The notes under the pieces are model-generated. The model ran no database searches. It was not told the origin of the DNA and worked only from the letters and a program-made list of their open reading frames with translations. Below, in pieces: positions 1-11,813 of a DNA stretch of 64,000 bases; position 1 is the first letter of the stretch; the number at the start of each line of letters is the position of its first letter. The translations under genes were made by a program, and so were the position numbers. Origin of the DNA: Sinorhizobium shofinae (GTDB lineage Bacteria; Pseudomonadota; Alphaproteobacteria; Rhizobiales; Rhizobiaceae); assembly GCA_001704765.1 (NCBI GenBank), contig MBFK01000024.1, positions 1 through 64,000 of the forward strand. The letters run 5' to 3'.

Positions 1-78
1 CCGTCGGGCTTTACCCGCGGAAAAATCGAGAATAATCCAACAATATCAGCGACTTGCCGTTTATGGACGGGCACTAGT

Positions 79-1011
<933 letters not shown>

Positions 1012-1155
1012 TGTCGGTCCGGCATTCGTTGCGCGCTGTCTTCCATCGCCGAGCATGCGCCCGGCCCCTTATGTTTTTGCTAACGTCCTCTTGGAATTTG
1101 TCATTCTTCGATCATATTGAATTGCGATGTTCGGTCAGCAACAGCGGATGGGACT

Positions 1156-2070
1156 ATGGCGAGACGTGATTCGGCGAGCGCGCTGGCGCATTTTGCAGGG
1201 GCAATTGCGCTGGTCTCGCAGGGCCGCCCCGGTCATATCGTCGACACGTTGATCGCCGAGCGCGGCCAGAAGATCGTTCGCCATCCTATGTGGCCGGTGA
1301 TGCGGCCCTTTCTCCACACCTTGCTCAACTACCGCAAGGCGATCGAGTTCGCCAATGCCGTCGCCAATATGCCGGGCTTCCAGGCTTTCGAGCACTTGAG
1401 TTCTCTGCTCGCGCTCGACATCCGCGTCGACAAGGCCGAGCGGATTCCGGCGCAAGGCGGATTTCTCCTCGTCAGCAACCACCCGACCGGCATCGCCGAC
1501 GGCATTGCCGTCTTCGATCTCTTGAAGAGCCGCCGCCCGGACATGATGTTCTTCGCCAATCGCGACGCCATCCGCGTCAATCCGCGTTTCGTGGAGATGG
1601 TCATCCCGGTCGAATGGCGCGAGGAATACAAGAGCAAGCTCAAGGCTCGGGAGACCCTGCAGGTTACCAACCGGGCGATCGAAGCGGGGAAGGCAACCGT
1701 GCTCTTTCCCTCGGGTCGCATCGCTTACTGGGCCGACGGACGCCTCAACGAACGCCCCTGGAAAAGCTCGGCCGTCGGCTTTGCCCGCAAGTACAACCTG
1801 CCGATCCTGCCGGTGCATATGAGCGCGCGCAATTCCGGCCTCTTCTACTGGTTTGCCAAATGGTCGACGGAACTGCGCGACATGACCGTCTTCCACGAGC
1901 TTCTGAACAAGAAGGGCGACCTTTTCGATTTTCGCGTCGGCAATCTTATCCCTCCAGAGGCGCTCGACGGCGACCCGATGGAGGTGACCCGCGCCCTCGA
2001 GCGCCATACGGTCTTCGAGCTTGCGCGTGATAGCGACGTCGTCTTCGATGCTCTGCCCCGTTGCGGCTGA
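1156..2070 (+). CDS. PlsC-like lysophospholipid/GPAT-type acyltransferase
   Basis: Probable membrane-associated acyltransferase of the LPLAT/PlsC superfamily, 304 residues. The block NHPTGIADG (about residues 115-123) matches the acyltransferase H-x-D catalytic motif, but with five residues between His and Asp instead of the usual four. The later FPSGRIAYW block corresponds to the FPEGTRS substrate-binding motif. The frame is open from an ATG at 1117, but MARRDSASAL at 1156 looks the better N-terminus; no strong ribosome site decides it. The substrate cannot be told from sequence: lysophosphatidate, an ornithine lipid precursor or a haemolysin-like role are possible. It stands alone, divergent from xerC. 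Confidence 0.7.
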   Translation: MARRDSASALAHFAGAIALVSQGRPGHIVDTLIAERGQKIVRHPMWPVMRPFLHTLLNYRKAIEFANAVANMPGFQAFEHLSSLLALDIRVDKAERIPAQGGFLLVSNHPTGIADGIAVFDLLKSRRPDMMFFANRDAIRVNPRFVEMVIPVEWREEYKSKLKARETLQVTNRAIEAGKATVLFPSGRIAYWADGRLNERPWKSSAVGFARKYNLPILPVHMSARNSGLFYWFAKWSTELRDMTVFHELLNKKGDLFDFRVGNLIPPEALDGDPMEVTRALERHTVFELARDSDVVFDALPRCG

Positions 2071-2169
2071 TCCGACGGTGCGCTGCTTTCGCCCGGCGCT
2101 TGCTTCAGAAGAAACGGTAATCCGGACCTGATGGTTCTTGTCGCGCGGCAGATCGGCTAAGTCTTGTCC

Positions 2170-2692
2170 ATGCTGCTTCGCTCAATGTTTGACGAAACCT
2201 ACCGTTCGTACGGTCGATCCGCATGGATCTGACCGGGGTCAACCTCTTCATCGGCGAGAACGGCGTCGGCAAATCCAATCTTCACCGCGCGCTTCAGCTC
2301 GTCCAATCCGCCGTGCGCGGCAAGCTCGCCTATGAGATCGCCAAGGAGGGCGGCATGTCCTCGGCGCTGTGGAGCGGGCCGCACCGCGCTGGCACGCCGG
2401 TGCGGATCCGCCTCGAGACGGAGCTGCTGGATGAAGAACGGGCGATAACCTTTCGCTACAGGGTCGAGGCAGGGCTGAGACTACCGAAAGCGACGGCTGG
2501 ATTTGCCTTTGAGCCGCAGGTCAAGGAGGAAGAGCTCAGCATCGAGACCGGCAGCCGCCCGGCGACGATGATGAAGCGGTCCGGCCCCGGCATCTTCGTG
2601 CGAGGCGAGCGTGGACGGATGGAGGACTATCCGGAACAGGCGTTGCAGTCGACGGCATGCGGCTGACGAAACTGATCGACGAGGACGAATGA
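2170..2692 (+). pseudogene. Decayed AAA (RecF/SMC-like) ATPase
   Basis: Relic of an ATPase of the AAA_21/RecF-like type. A start region at 2170 reads MLLRSMFDETYRSYGRSAWI and stops. The homologous continuation MDLTGVNLFIGENGVGKSN with an intact Walker A (GENGVGKSN) begins at 2223 in a different frame, so a frameshift lies between about 2200 and 2223. That frame runs to 2666 without the family's signature or Walker B. The tail MRLTKLIDEDE at 2657-2692, which looks like a plausible original C-terminus, is in yet another frame. Intact members are about 350-400 residues, so the middle has been deleted. A miniature element lies 18 bases downstream. Confidence 0.65.
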
Positions 2693-2772
2693 AAAAGGCC
2701 CCGCAGCGATTGAACTGACCCCCGAAGTGGATGTCCAACTTATTGGGGTCAGTTCACGATGCGGGGCCTTCC
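2691..2772 (-). terminator. Transaldolase rho-independent terminator interrupted by the miniature element
   Basis: On the minus strand, 22 bases after the transaldolase stop, GGCCCCGC (complement of 2761-2768) pairs with GCGGGGCC (complement of 2697-2704), followed by TTTTTCATTC. The original loop was ATCGCT. The 46-bp element now sits in that loop, and its own inverted ends extend the hairpin, so the terminator may still work. Confidence 0.8.
2711..2756. mobile_element. 46-bp miniature inverted-repeat element with IS3-like ends
   Basis: A 46-base segment begins TGAACTGACCCC and ends with its exact complement GGGGTCAGTTCA (2711-2722 and 2745-2756). It is flanked on both sides by the direct repeat CGAT (2707-2710 and 2757-2760), as expected of a 4-bp target-site duplication. 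The TG...CA termini and the right-arm sequence ending in TTGGGGTCAGTTCA resemble IS3-family ends, of which the IS407 group duplicates 4 bp. No transposase is present. Removing the element and one CGAT restores a perfect transaldolase terminator hairpin. Family assignment is inference; the repeat structure is read directly. Confidence 0.75.
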
Positions 2773-2790
2773 TTTCGATCTTTCGAAGAA

Positions 2791-3444
2791 TCAGGCGATC
2801 CTCTGGCCGGTCTTGGCCCAGTCGGCGAGGAACATTTCCAGGCCCTTGTCGGTCAGCGGGTGCTTGACCAGCGCCTTAAGCGTTGCCGGCGGGGCGGTGA
2901 CGACGTCGGCGCCGATGAGGGCGGCTTCCTTGACGTGGTTGACGGTGCGTATCGAGGCGGCAAGAATTTCCGTCTCGTAGCCGTAGTTGTCAAAGATCTG
3001 GCGGATTTCGCGGATCAGGTCCATGCCGTCGAAGGCGATGTCGTCGAGGCGGCCGATGAAGGGCGAAACAAAGGTCGCGCCAGCCTTGGCGGCAAGCAGC
3101 GCCTGGTTGGCGGAGAAGCAGAGGGTGACGTTGGTGTGGTGGCCGTCCGAGGTCAGCGCCTTGCAGGCCTTCAATCCGTCAAGCGTCAGCGGCAGCTTGA
3201 TGCAGATATTGTCGGCGATTTTCGAAAGCGCGGCCGCTTCCTTCATCATCTCGCTATATTCGGTTGCCGTGACTTCGGCCGAAACCGGGCCCTCGACGAT
3301 CGAGCAGATTTCCTTGGTGACTTCGACGATGTCGCGGCCCGACTTCAGGATCAGCGACGGGTTCGTGGTGACGCCGTCGAGCAGGCCGAGATCGTTCAGT
3401 TCCCGGATTTCCTTCACGTCGGCGGTATCAACGAAAAATTTCAT
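2791..3444 (-). CDS. tal: Transaldolase (type 3B / fructose-6-phosphate aldolase-like)
   Basis: Small transaldolase of 217 residues. It acts in the non-oxidative pentose phosphate pathway, moving a dihydroxyacetone unit between sugar phosphates through a Schiff-base lysine. The N-terminus [16 protein letters not shown] and the GVTTNPSLI block are diagnostic of the short TalC/Fsa-like family. IKLPLT around residue 85 carries the expected active-site lysine, and later blocks [10 protein letters not shown] and ADVVTAPP fit. The start at 3444 is preceded by AAAGGAACGGTCCC; a longer open frame upstream is not homologous. It is divergent from priA. True transaldolase and FSA activity cannot be separated by eye. 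Confidence 0.9.
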   Translation of the reverse strand: MKFFVDTADVKEIRELNDLGLLDGVTTNPSLILKSGRDIVEVTKEICSIVEGPVSAEVTATEYSEMMKEAAALSKIADNICIKLPLTLDGLKACKALTSDGHHTNVTLCFSANQALLAAKAGATFVSPFIGRLDDIAFDGMDLIREIRQIFDNYGYETEILAASIRTVNHVKEAALIGADVVTAPPATLKALVKHPLTDKGLEMFLADWAKTGQRIA

Positions 3445-3620
3445 GGGACCGTTCCTTTGGCGTTCAGCCGTTCGGGCGCCTTTCCGCTCACTGAAAATCC
3501 ACGGCGGAAATCGCGCGCGTTGAAACTCGGATGGAACCGTGACAAACCCTTGCTCGTGCAAGGCAGCGGTTCGCTGTGCGAGTTTTCTTTAACTGAAAGC
3601 GGGGGCAAGGTCACGGCAAA

Positions 3621-5825
3621 ATGACGCTTGATTCAACCGATTTATTCGGCGCTTTGTTCGACCGCCGTGTGGTGCCCGTCCTGGTGCCGATGCCGGCGCC
3701 GAAGGCCTATTCCTATGCGGTGCCGGACGGGATGGCGGTCGAGCCGGGCTCGATCGTGCAGGTGCCGCTCGGGCCGCGGCTCGTCGTCGGCGTCGTCTGG
3801 GACGGCCTAGACGACGGCACGATCGATCCGATGAAGCTGAAGGAGATCGAGAAGGTCTTCGACTGCCCGCCGCTCACCCGCGACATGCGCGCCTTTCTCG
3901 ATTGGGTGGCGTCCTATACGGTCACGCCCCCCGGCCTCGTCGCCCGCATGGCGCTCCGCGCGCCGACCGCCTTCGATCCCGAGCCGATGGTCGAAGCCTT
4001 GCGCCTGACCGAGCGGCGCCCGGAACGGATGACCGCCGCACGTGAGCGCGTCCTTGCGACGGCGGGCGATGGCTTCTCCTGGACCCGCTCCGGACTTGCC
4101 CACGCAGCCGGCGTCTCTTCCGGAGTGATCGACGGTCTTGCCGCGCAGGGCGTGTTCGAGACGGTGTTCATGCCGCCGCCGCCGGTGGTCGCCGCACCCG
4201 ATCCGGATTTCGCCGCGCCGCGCCTCGAGGGCCCGCAGAAGGAGGCCGCCGCCGATCTGCTCACGACTGTTGAAGAAAGACAGTTCTCCGTCTCGCTGAT
4301 CGACGGTGTCACGGGTTCCGGCAAGACCGAGGTCTATTTCGAGGCGGTCGCTGCGACGCTGCGTGCCGGCAAGCAGGTGCTGATCCTGCTTCCGGAGATC
4401 GCGCTCACCGCCAGCTTCCTGGAGCGCTTCCAGGACCGGTTCGGCGCGAAGCCGGCGGAATGGCATTCCGACCTTGCCCCCCGCACGAGGGAGAAGGTGT
4501 GGCGGCAGGTGACGACCGGCCAGGTGCGCGTCGTTGCCGGGGCCCGCTCGGCGCTGTTCCTGCCCTTCGAGGAACTCGGCCTGATCATCGTCGACGAGGA
4601 GCACGACCCTGCCTATAAGCAGGAGGACCGGGTCTTCTACAACGCCCGCGACATGGCGGTGGTGCGCGGGCGGATCAGCGGCTTTCCGGTCGTGCTCGTT
4701 TCCGCAACCCCTTCCGTCGAGAGCCGGGTCAACGGCGAGGTCGGCCGCTACAGGCCGATCCACTTGCCGACCCGCTTTGGCGATGCGGCGCTCCCGCATC
4801 TCGGCATCGTCGACATGCGCCGCCATCCGCCGGAGCGCGGCGGCTTCCTCTCGCCGGTACTTCTCAATCAGATCGGCAAGGCGATCGGCCGCGGCGAGCA
4901 GGCTCTCCTGTTCCTGAACCGTCGCGGCTATGCGCCGCTGACGCTCTGCCGCGTCTGCGGCCATCGCTTCCAATGCCCGGACTGCTCGAGCTGGCTGGTC
5001 GAGCACCGCTTCCGCGGCCAGATCCAGTGTCATCATTGCGGCTATTCGGAACGGACCCCGGAGGCCTGCCCCGAATGCGGCACGCTCGACCACCTGGTCG
5101 CCTGCGGCCCGGGGGTCGAACGAATCGCCGAGGAGGTCGAGCGGCATTTTCCCGAAGCCCGCACCATCGTGCTTTCCTCCGACCTGATGGGCGTCAAGCG
5201 GCTGAGGTTGGAGCTCGAGGCGATCGCCCGCGGCGAGGCGGACATCGTCATCGGCACGCAGCTCGTCGCCAAGGGGCACAATTTCCCGATGATGACGCTG
5301 GTCGGCATCGTTGACGCCGACCTCGGCCTCGCCAATGGCGATCCACGCGCGGCCGAGCGGACATTTCAATTGCTGTCGCAGGTGACGGGGCGCGCCGGAC
5401 GAACGGGTCTGAAGAGCCTCGGCCTCTTGCAGACCTATCAGCCACAGCACCCCGTGATGCAGGCGATCGTGTCGGGCGATTCGGACGCCTTCTACGACCG
5501 CGAGATCCACGAACGGGAACGGGCGGCGCTGCCGCCCTTCGGCAGGCTTGCCTCGATCATCGTCTCCGCCGAAACGCGCAGCGATGCCGAGGGCCACGCA
5601 CGGGCCTTGCGCAACGCCGCTCCGCGCGTCGATGGCATTTCGGTCCTCGGACCGGCGGAAGCGCCGCTCGCACTGATCCGCGGCCGCCACCGGTTCCGGC
5701 TGCTCGTCCACGGACGGCGCAACAGCGACATGCAGTCTTTCCTGAAGACGATGATTGCGGGGGGCCCGAAGGAGCGTGGCTCGGTTAGCGTCCAGCTCGA
5801 CGTCGATCCGCAGAGTTTTCTGTGA
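3621..5825 (+). CDS. priA: Primosomal replication restart helicase PriA
   Basis: A 3'-5' DNA helicase that recognises stalled forks and reloads the replisome; cytoplasmic, 734 residues. An N-terminal DNA-binding domain (PVLVPMPAPKAYSYAVP) is followed by a superfamily 2 helicase core with Walker A GVTGSGKTEVY at about 226-236, the DEEHD box at about 325 and motif SATPS. Then come the cysteine pairs of the zinc-binding insert (CRVCGHRFQCPDC, CHHCG, CPECG; about 444-490). Helicase motifs V and VI are seen in GTQLVAKGHNFP and QVTGRAGR. Length and order are those of typical PriA. It is alone in its transcription unit. Confidence 0.97.
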   Translation: MTLDSTDLFGALFDRRVVPVLVPMPAPKAYSYAVPDGMAVEPGSIVQVPLGPRLVVGVVWDGLDDGTIDPMKLKEIEKVFDCPPLTRDMRAFLDWVASYTVTPPGLVARMALRAPTAFDPEPMVEALRLTERRPERMTAARERVLATAGDGFSWTRSGLAHAAGVSSGVIDGLAAQGVFETVFMPPPPVVAAPDPDFAAPRLEGPQKEAAADLLTTVEERQFSVSLIDGVTGSGKTEVYFEAVAATLRAGKQVLILLPEIALTASFLERFQDRFGAKPAEWHSDLAPRTREKVWRQVTTGQVRVVAGARSALFLPFEELGLIIVDEEHDPAYKQEDRVFYNARDMAVVRGRISGFPVVLVSATPSVESRVNGEVGRYRPIHLPTRFGDAALPHLGIVDMRRHPPERGGFLSPVLLNQIGKAIGRGEQALLFLNRRGYAPLTLCRVCGHRFQCPDCSSWLVEHRFRGQIQCHHCGYSERTPEACPECGTLDHLVACGPGVERIAEEVERHFPEARTIVLSSDLMGVKRLRLELEAIARGEADIVIGTQLVAKGHNFPMMTLVGIVDADLGLANGDPRAAERTFQLLSQVTGRAGRTGLKSLGLLQTYQPQHPVMQAIVSGDSDAFYDREIHERERAALPPFGRLASIIVSAETRSDAEGHARALRNAAPRVDGISVLGPAEAPLALIRGRHRFRLLVHGRRNSDMQSFLKTMIAGGPKERGSVSVQLDVDPQSFL

Positions 5826-5921
5826 TTGAACCTGGACTTGCGATGCAGACGATTCCCATCGTCGTGAACATGCGCTAGACCAAGTGGCGCGCTGCGAGAA
5901 TCGCTTCTCGGCACCGACTAC

Positions 5922-6022
5922 TGCATGTTTCCTTAAAATCGGAGCCGATTTAAGGATAAAACATGCAGCAATTTAAGGTTCTACAGCGACCTTTGTGCGT
6001 CTGAAAGACGCTCGGCGCTTTA
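5922..6022 (+). repeat. Dispersed palindromic repeat, copy 1
   Basis: About 100 bases made of two hairpins: an outer palindrome starting TGCATGTTTCCTTAAAATCG and closing with CGATTTAAGG...AACATGCA, then GCAATTTAAGGTTCTAC, then TGTGCGTCTGA-AAGACGC. The same sequence occurs in reverse orientation at 40351-40450. It lies between priA and the small membrane protein. It looks like a REP/RIME-type rhizobial intergenic repeat, but I cannot name the family. Confidence 0.75.
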
Positions 6023-6047
6023 GTGATGAATTGCCGCGGGGATGGGC

Positions 6048-6434
6048 ATGGAGTTCTATATTCCGACGGAAACCGGGGAGTTCCTGGCTTTTTGCGCGGC
6101 GGGGGCAGCGATGCTGATCGGTCTCGTCATGCTCTTTGCACCGCGTCTCGCCTTTCGCGCCGCCGGTATCGGCATTGCTGAGGGACGGCGCGGCGGGCTG
6201 GCGGAAGCCCGCTCCACCATGGGCGGCATGCATGTGGGACTCGGCCTCGGCGCCATCCTGCTTGCCCAGCCGATGGTCTATCTCGCCGTCGGCGCCGCCT
6301 TTGCGCTCGCGGCGTTCGGCCGCATCCTGTCGATGATGAGTGACAATGGCGCGACGCTTTTCAACTGGCTCGCGCTTGTCGTCCAGTCGGCGCTTGCGAT
6401 CCTGCCGCTTGCCTATGTTTTCGGGTTCATCTGA
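6048..6434 (+). CDS. Small four-helix membrane protein (DUF4345-like)
   Basis: A 128-residue hydrophobic protein with about four predicted transmembrane segments: FLAFCAAGAAMLIGLVMLF, then the GMHVGLGLGAILLAQP region, VYLAVGAAFALAAFGRI and the C-terminal LALVVQSALAILPLAYVF. It resembles the DUF4345 family of unknown function, an assignment made from memory of the hydrophobic pattern and the LAEARSTMGGMHVGLG block. An ATG lies two codons earlier (6042), but a GGGGA sequence is better spaced for 6048. It follows a palindromic repeat and precedes the ATP synthase operon. No function can be proposed. Confidence 0.6.
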   Translation: MEFYIPTETGEFLAFCAAGAAMLIGLVMLFAPRLAFRAAGIGIAEGRRGGLAEARSTMGGMHVGLGLGAILLAQPMVYLAVGAAFALAAFGRILSMMSDNGATLFNWLALVVQSALAILPLAYVFGFI

Positions 6435-6673
6435 CGGGCGTAAATCCGGGCAGCGCGAATTTACGGCAAAATTCCGTCGAACGGGGCGGTGTTATGCCGC
6501 ATTACTGCCGTTGGCGTGTTGCGAGTCCAAACATCCTATGCTAGACGAACCGCGAATTGCGGGGAAAGTGGGTCGAAAGGCCTCGATATCCTGCGAATTA
6601 TTGCAGCAAATTCAAGATGTTATGCCAACGGTTCGCCGCTACTGACGTTCTTGGATGATTTTGAGAGAAGCTT

Positions 6674-7240
6674 GTGCCCGTGGCAGACACATCCCAGCTT
6701 ATTTCCGGTGTTGCAGAAAGATATGCGTCCTCGCTTTTCGAACTCGCCCTTGAGGCTGGTTCGGTCGAGGCGGTCGGTGCCGATCTCGATCGCGTGCAGG
6801 CGCTGATCGACGGCAGCGACGACCTGAAGCGCCTGGTCGTGAGCCCGGTGTTTTCTGCCGCCGATCAGTTCAAGGCCATTTCGGCGCTCGTCGAGAAGTT
6901 CGGCTTCTCCGGGCTCGTCGGCAACTTCCTCAAGGTCGTGGCGCGCAATCGCCGTCTCTTCGTGCTGCCGGGCAGCATCAAGGCATTTCGCCTGATCGCC
7001 GCACGCCACCGCGGCGAAATTACCGCCGACGTGATGTCGGCGCATGCGCTGACAGCGGCGCAGGAAACCGAATTGAAGGCGACGCTCAAAGGCGTCACCG
7101 GCAAAGACGTGGCGGTCAACGTCACCGTCGACCCGTCTATTCTTGGAGGTCTGATCGTCAAGGTCGGGTCCCGCCAGATTGACACCTCCCTTCGCACCAA
7201 ACTCTCTACCCTTAAGCTTGCACTGAAAGAGGTCGGCTGA
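6674..7240 (+). CDS. atpH: ATP synthase F1 subunit delta
   Basis: Delta subunit (OSCP homologue) of the F1F0 ATP synthase, linking the F1 head to the peripheral stalk. The 188-residue protein shows the N-terminal helical block [19 protein letters not shown] and the conserved C-terminal [22 protein letters not shown]. Translation starts at a GTG (6674). The stop overlaps the atpA start by one base (TGATG), implying translational coupling. The order atpHAGDC without F0 genes is typical of alphaproteobacteria, where F0 is encoded elsewhere. The 239 bases upstream should hold the operon promoter, but I cannot fix one with confidence. Confidence 0.97.
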   Translation: MPVADTSQLISGVAERYASSLFELALEAGSVEAVGADLDRVQALIDGSDDLKRLVVSPVFSAADQFKAISALVEKFGFSGLVGNFLKVVARNRRLFVLPGSIKAFRLIAARHRGEITADVMSAHALTAAQETELKATLKGVTGKDVAVNVTVDPSILGGLIVKVGSRQIDTSLRTKLSTLKLALKEVG

Positions 7241-8769
7241 TGGATATCCGCGCCGCGGAAATTTCCGCAATTCTCAAAGATCAGATCAAAAATTTCGGCC
7301 AGGAAGCAGAAGTCTCCGAAGTCGGCCAGGTGCTCTCCGTCGGTGACGGTATCGCCCGCGTCTACGGCCTCGATAATGTCCAGGCAGGCGAGATGGTCGA
7401 ATTCCCGGGCGGAATTCGTGGCATGGCGCTGAACCTCGAAGCCGACAATGTCGGCGTCGTTATCTTCGGCTCCGACCGTGACATCAAGGAAGGCGACACC
7501 GTCAAGCGGACCGGCGCCATCGTGGACGTTCCGGTCGGTCCGGAACTGCTCGGCCGCGTCGTTGACGCGCTCGGCAATCCGATCGACGGCAAGGGCCCGA
7601 TCAACGCCAAGCAGCGCGCCCGCGTCGACGTCAAGGCTCCCGGCATCATTCCGCGCAAGTCGGTGCATGAGCCGATGTCGACCGGCCTGAAGGCGATCGA
7701 CGCGCTTATCCCGGTCGGCCGCGGCCAGCGCGAGCTCGTCATCGGTGACCGCCAGACCGGCAAGACCGCGATCATTCTCGATACGATCCTCAACCAGAAG
7801 GCCATTCACGACAATGGTCCGGAAAGTGACAAGCTCTATTGCGTCTACGTCGCTATCGGCCAGAAGCGCTCGACGGTTGCCCAGTTCGTGAAGGTGCTCG
7901 AAGAGCGTGGTGCTCTCCAGTACTCGATCATCGTCGCGGCCACCGCTTCTGATCCGGCTCCGATGCAGTACCTCGCTCCGTTCGCCGGCTGCACGATGGG
8001 CGAATATTTCCGTGACAACGGCAAGCACGCCCTGATCGGCTATGACGACCTTTCCAAGCAGGCCGTTGCTTACCGCCAGATGTCGCTGCTGCTGCGCCGC
8101 CCGCCGGGCCGCGAAGCCTATCCGGGCGACGTCTTCTACCTGCATTCGCGTCTGCTGGAGCGCGCTGCAAAGCTCAACGACGATAATGGCGCCGGCTCGC
8201 TGACGGCTCTGCCGGTCATCGAGACCCAGGGCAACGACGTGTCCGCGTTCATTCCGACCAACGTGATCTCGATCACCGACGGTCAGATCTTCCTTGAAAC
8301 AGACCTGTTCTACCAGGGTATCCGTCCGGCCGTTAACGTCGGTCTGTCGGTGTCGCGCGTCGGTTCCGCCGCGCAGATCAAGGCGATGAAGCAGGTCGCA
8401 GGCTCGATCAAGGGCGAACTCGCGCAGTACCGCGAAATGGCCGCCTTCGCGCAGTTCGGCTCGGACCTCGACGCCGCCACGCAGCGCCTCTTGAACCGCG
8501 GTGCCCGCCTGACCGAACTCCTGAAGCAGCCGCAGTTCTCGCCGCTGAAGACGGAAGAGCAGGTTGCGGTGATCTTCGCCGGCGTCAACGGCTACCTCGA
8601 CAAGCTGCCGGTCAATCAGGTCAGCAAGTTCGAGCAGGGCCTGCTTTCCTATCTGCGTTCGGAAGGCAAGGACCTGCTGGAAGTCATCCGGAAGGAAAAG
8701 GCGATCTCGGACGACATCAAGGGCAAGCTGAAGGCTGCTATCGACAGCTTCGCCAAGTCTTTCGCCTGA
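7240..8769 (+). CDS. atpA: ATP synthase F1 subunit alpha
   Basis: Regulatory/non-catalytic nucleotide-binding alpha subunit of F1, three per enzyme, at the cytoplasmic face of the inner membrane. The 509 residues are the normal length. The P-loop GDRQTGKTA is at about 169-177; the alpha/beta signature [16 protein letters not shown] is complete near 365, including the arginine finger (SVSRVGS). N-terminal beta-barrel sequence [15 protein letters not shown] is present as [18 protein letters not shown]. The gene is translationally coupled to atpH and lies 27 bases before atpG. Confidence 0.98.
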   Translation: MDIRAAEISAILKDQIKNFGQEAEVSEVGQVLSVGDGIARVYGLDNVQAGEMVEFPGGIRGMALNLEADNVGVVIFGSDRDIKEGDTVKRTGAIVDVPVGPELLGRVVDALGNPIDGKGPINAKQRARVDVKAPGIIPRKSVHEPMSTGLKAIDALIPVGRGQRELVIGDRQTGKTAIILDTILNQKAIHDNGPESDKLYCVYVAIGQKRSTVAQFVKVLEERGALQYSIIVAATASDPAPMQYLAPFAGCTMGEYFRDNGKHALIGYDDLSKQAVAYRQMSLLLRRPPGREAYPGDVFYLHSRLLERAAKLNDDNGAGSLTALPVIETQGNDVSAFIPTNVISITDGQIFLETDLFYQGIRPAVNVGLSVSRVGSAAQIKAMKQVAGSIKGELAQYREMAAFAQFGSDLDAATQRLLNRGARLTELLKQPQFSPLKTEEQVAVIFAGVNGYLDKLPVNQVSKFEQGLLSYLRSEGKDLLEVIRKEKAISDDIKGKLKAAIDSFAKSFA

Positions 8770-8796
8770 GCGGACCTCAACTAGGACGGACAACGG

Positions 8797-9678
8797 ATGC
8801 CTTCACTTAAGGATCTGAAGAACCGGATCGCCTCCGTCAAGGCGACGCAGAAGATCACCAAGGCGATGAAGATGGTCGCCGCGGCGAAGCTTCGGCGTGC
8901 CCAGGAGGCGGCCGAGGCCGCCCGGCCCTATTCGCAGCGCATGGCTGACGTTCTCGCCAATATCGCCCAGGCGGTCGGCGCGGACGACAGCGTGCCGCAG
9001 CTGATGACCGGAACCGGCAAGGACGACACGCATCTGCTGATCGTCTGCACGGCGGAACGCGGCCTCTGCGGCGGCTTCAACTCGCAGATCGCCCGCTTTG
9101 CCCGCGATCATGTGCGCAAGCTGCTCGCTGCCGGCAAGACGGTCAAGATCATCTGCGTCGGCAAGAAGGGCTTCGATATCCTGCGGCGGGAATTTGCGTC
9201 GCTGATCATCGACCGTGTCGACCTGCGTGAGGTCAAGAAGATCGGCTTCGAGAACGCCGACCGGATCGGCCACAAGGTCATCGAACTCTTCGAAAAAGGC
9301 GAGTTCGACGTCTGCACCTTGTTCTATTCCGAGTTCAAGTCCGTGATTTCGCAGGTTCCGACTGCCCAGCAGCTGATCCCGGCCTCGGCCGGCGCAGATT
9401 CCGCCGAGACCGCGGAGGCATCGGCGATCTACGAGTACGAACCGGACGCCGGCGCCATACTGACCGATCTCATCCCGCGCAACATTTCCATGCAGATCTT
9501 CCGGGCGCTGCTCGAGAATGTCGCCGGCGAAATGGGTGCCAAGATGAGCGCAATGGACAATGCGACGCGCAATGCCGGTGAGATGATCGACAAGCTGACG
9601 CTCAACTACAACCGTCAGCGTCAGGCGCAGATCACCAAGGAACTCATTGAAATCATCTCTGGCGCGGAAGCGCTCTAA
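8797..9678 (+). CDS. atpG: ATP synthase F1 subunit gamma
   Basis: Central rotary shaft of F1, 293 residues. The N-terminal helix [36 protein letters not shown] matches the family closely in its key residues ([12 protein letters not shown]). The C-terminal helix ([33 protein letters not shown], key residues DNAT and NR-RQ) inserts into the alpha-beta hexamer. The central GLCGGFN block is conserved. It is the third gene of the atpHAGDC operon, 24 bases upstream of atpD. Nothing odd. Confidence 0.98.
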   Translation: MPSLKDLKNRIASVKATQKITKAMKMVAAAKLRRAQEAAEAARPYSQRMADVLANIAQAVGADDSVPQLMTGTGKDDTHLLIVCTAERGLCGGFNSQIARFARDHVRKLLAAGKTVKIICVGKKGFDILRREFASLIIDRVDLREVKKIGFENADRIGHKVIELFEKGEFDVCTLFYSEFKSVISQVPTAQQLIPASAGADSAETAEASAIYEYEPDAGAILTDLIPRNISMQIFRALLENVAGEMGAKMSAMDNATRNAGEMIDKLTLNYNRQRQAQITKELIEIISGAEAL

Positions 9679-11220
<1,542 letters not shown>

Positions 11221-11233
11221 TATGCATCGTGAA

Positions 11234-11260
11234 CCGTGGCGCGGACCTCTCGCGCCACGG
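11234..11260 (+). promoter_or_regulatory. Intercistronic hairpin between atpD and atpC
   Basis: CCGTGGCGCG (11234-11243) and CGCGCCACGG (11251-11260) form a perfect 10-bp stem with a 7-base loop, 14 bases after the atpD stop. The following sequence CTTTCATTCT is only weakly T-rich. It could attenuate or stabilise transcripts so that atpC is made at a different level. Function is inference. Confidence 0.55.
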
Positions 11261-11342
11261 CTTTCATTCTGCCGCGACGTGAGCGGCTGAGAACATGCAC
11301 AGCCGCTGCGCTTCGCAGCGCACTCACCAGAAGTGAATGGTC

Positions 11343-11747
11343 ATGGCCGACAGTTTCAATTTCGAGCTTGTTTCCCCGGAGCGCCTGCTGCTTTCCGCAA
11401 TGGTGACCGAAGTCGTCATCCCGGCAACCGAGGGTGAGATGACCGTTATGGCCAACCACGCCCCGACCATGACGACCGTCAAGCCGGGCGTGGTCACGGT
11501 CAAGACGGCCGATGGCAAGTCCGAGCGTTTCGCCGTCTTCGGCGGCTTCGCCGATATCCTGCCCACCGGCTGCACGCTGCTTGCCGAGTCCGCAGTCCAC
11601 GTCGACGAACTCGACCGCACGGTTCTGGAGAATCGGATCGATGCAGTTCGCGCCGAACTGGAAGGCGCCGGCGACGAGAAGAAAACGCGTCTCGAGCAGT
11701 TCATCGCAGAACTGACGAAGCTTGGGGAGATCGTCATCCCCGCCTGA
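11343..11747 (+). CDS. atpC: ATP synthase F1 subunit epsilon
   Basis: Epsilon subunit of F1, bound to the gamma shaft and able to inhibit ATP hydrolysis. The 134-residue product (from MADSFNFELVSPERLLLS) has the beta-sandwich block ATEGEMTVMANHAPTMT near residues 28-44. An in-frame ATG two codons upstream (11337) is possible; I prefer 11343 because family members begin MAD-F-FELVSP. It is last in the atp operon, separated from atpD by 122 bases containing a hairpin. A strong terminator follows. Length is typical. Confidence 0.95.
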   Translation: MADSFNFELVSPERLLLSAMVTEVVIPATEGEMTVMANHAPTMTTVKPGVVTVKTADGKSERFAVFGGFADILPTGCTLLAESAVHVDELDRTVLENRIDAVRAELEGAGDEKKTRLEQFIAELTKLGEIVIPA

Positions 11748-11790
11748 AGGGGACATCCCGACAAGGGAGACGACGGATAGACACATCAGA

Positions 11791-11813
11791 CCCCGCCTCG
11801 AGCGGGGTTTTTT
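11791..11813 (+). terminator. Terminator of the atpHAGDC operon
   Basis: CCCCGC (11791-11796), five-base loop, GCGGGG (11802-11807), then TTTTTT. It lies 44 bases after the atpC stop and is a classic rho-independent terminator. Confidence 0.9.

Noticed and set aside
1..78. Possible gene or terminator at the left edge
   Set aside because: Nothing recognisable; too short to judge.
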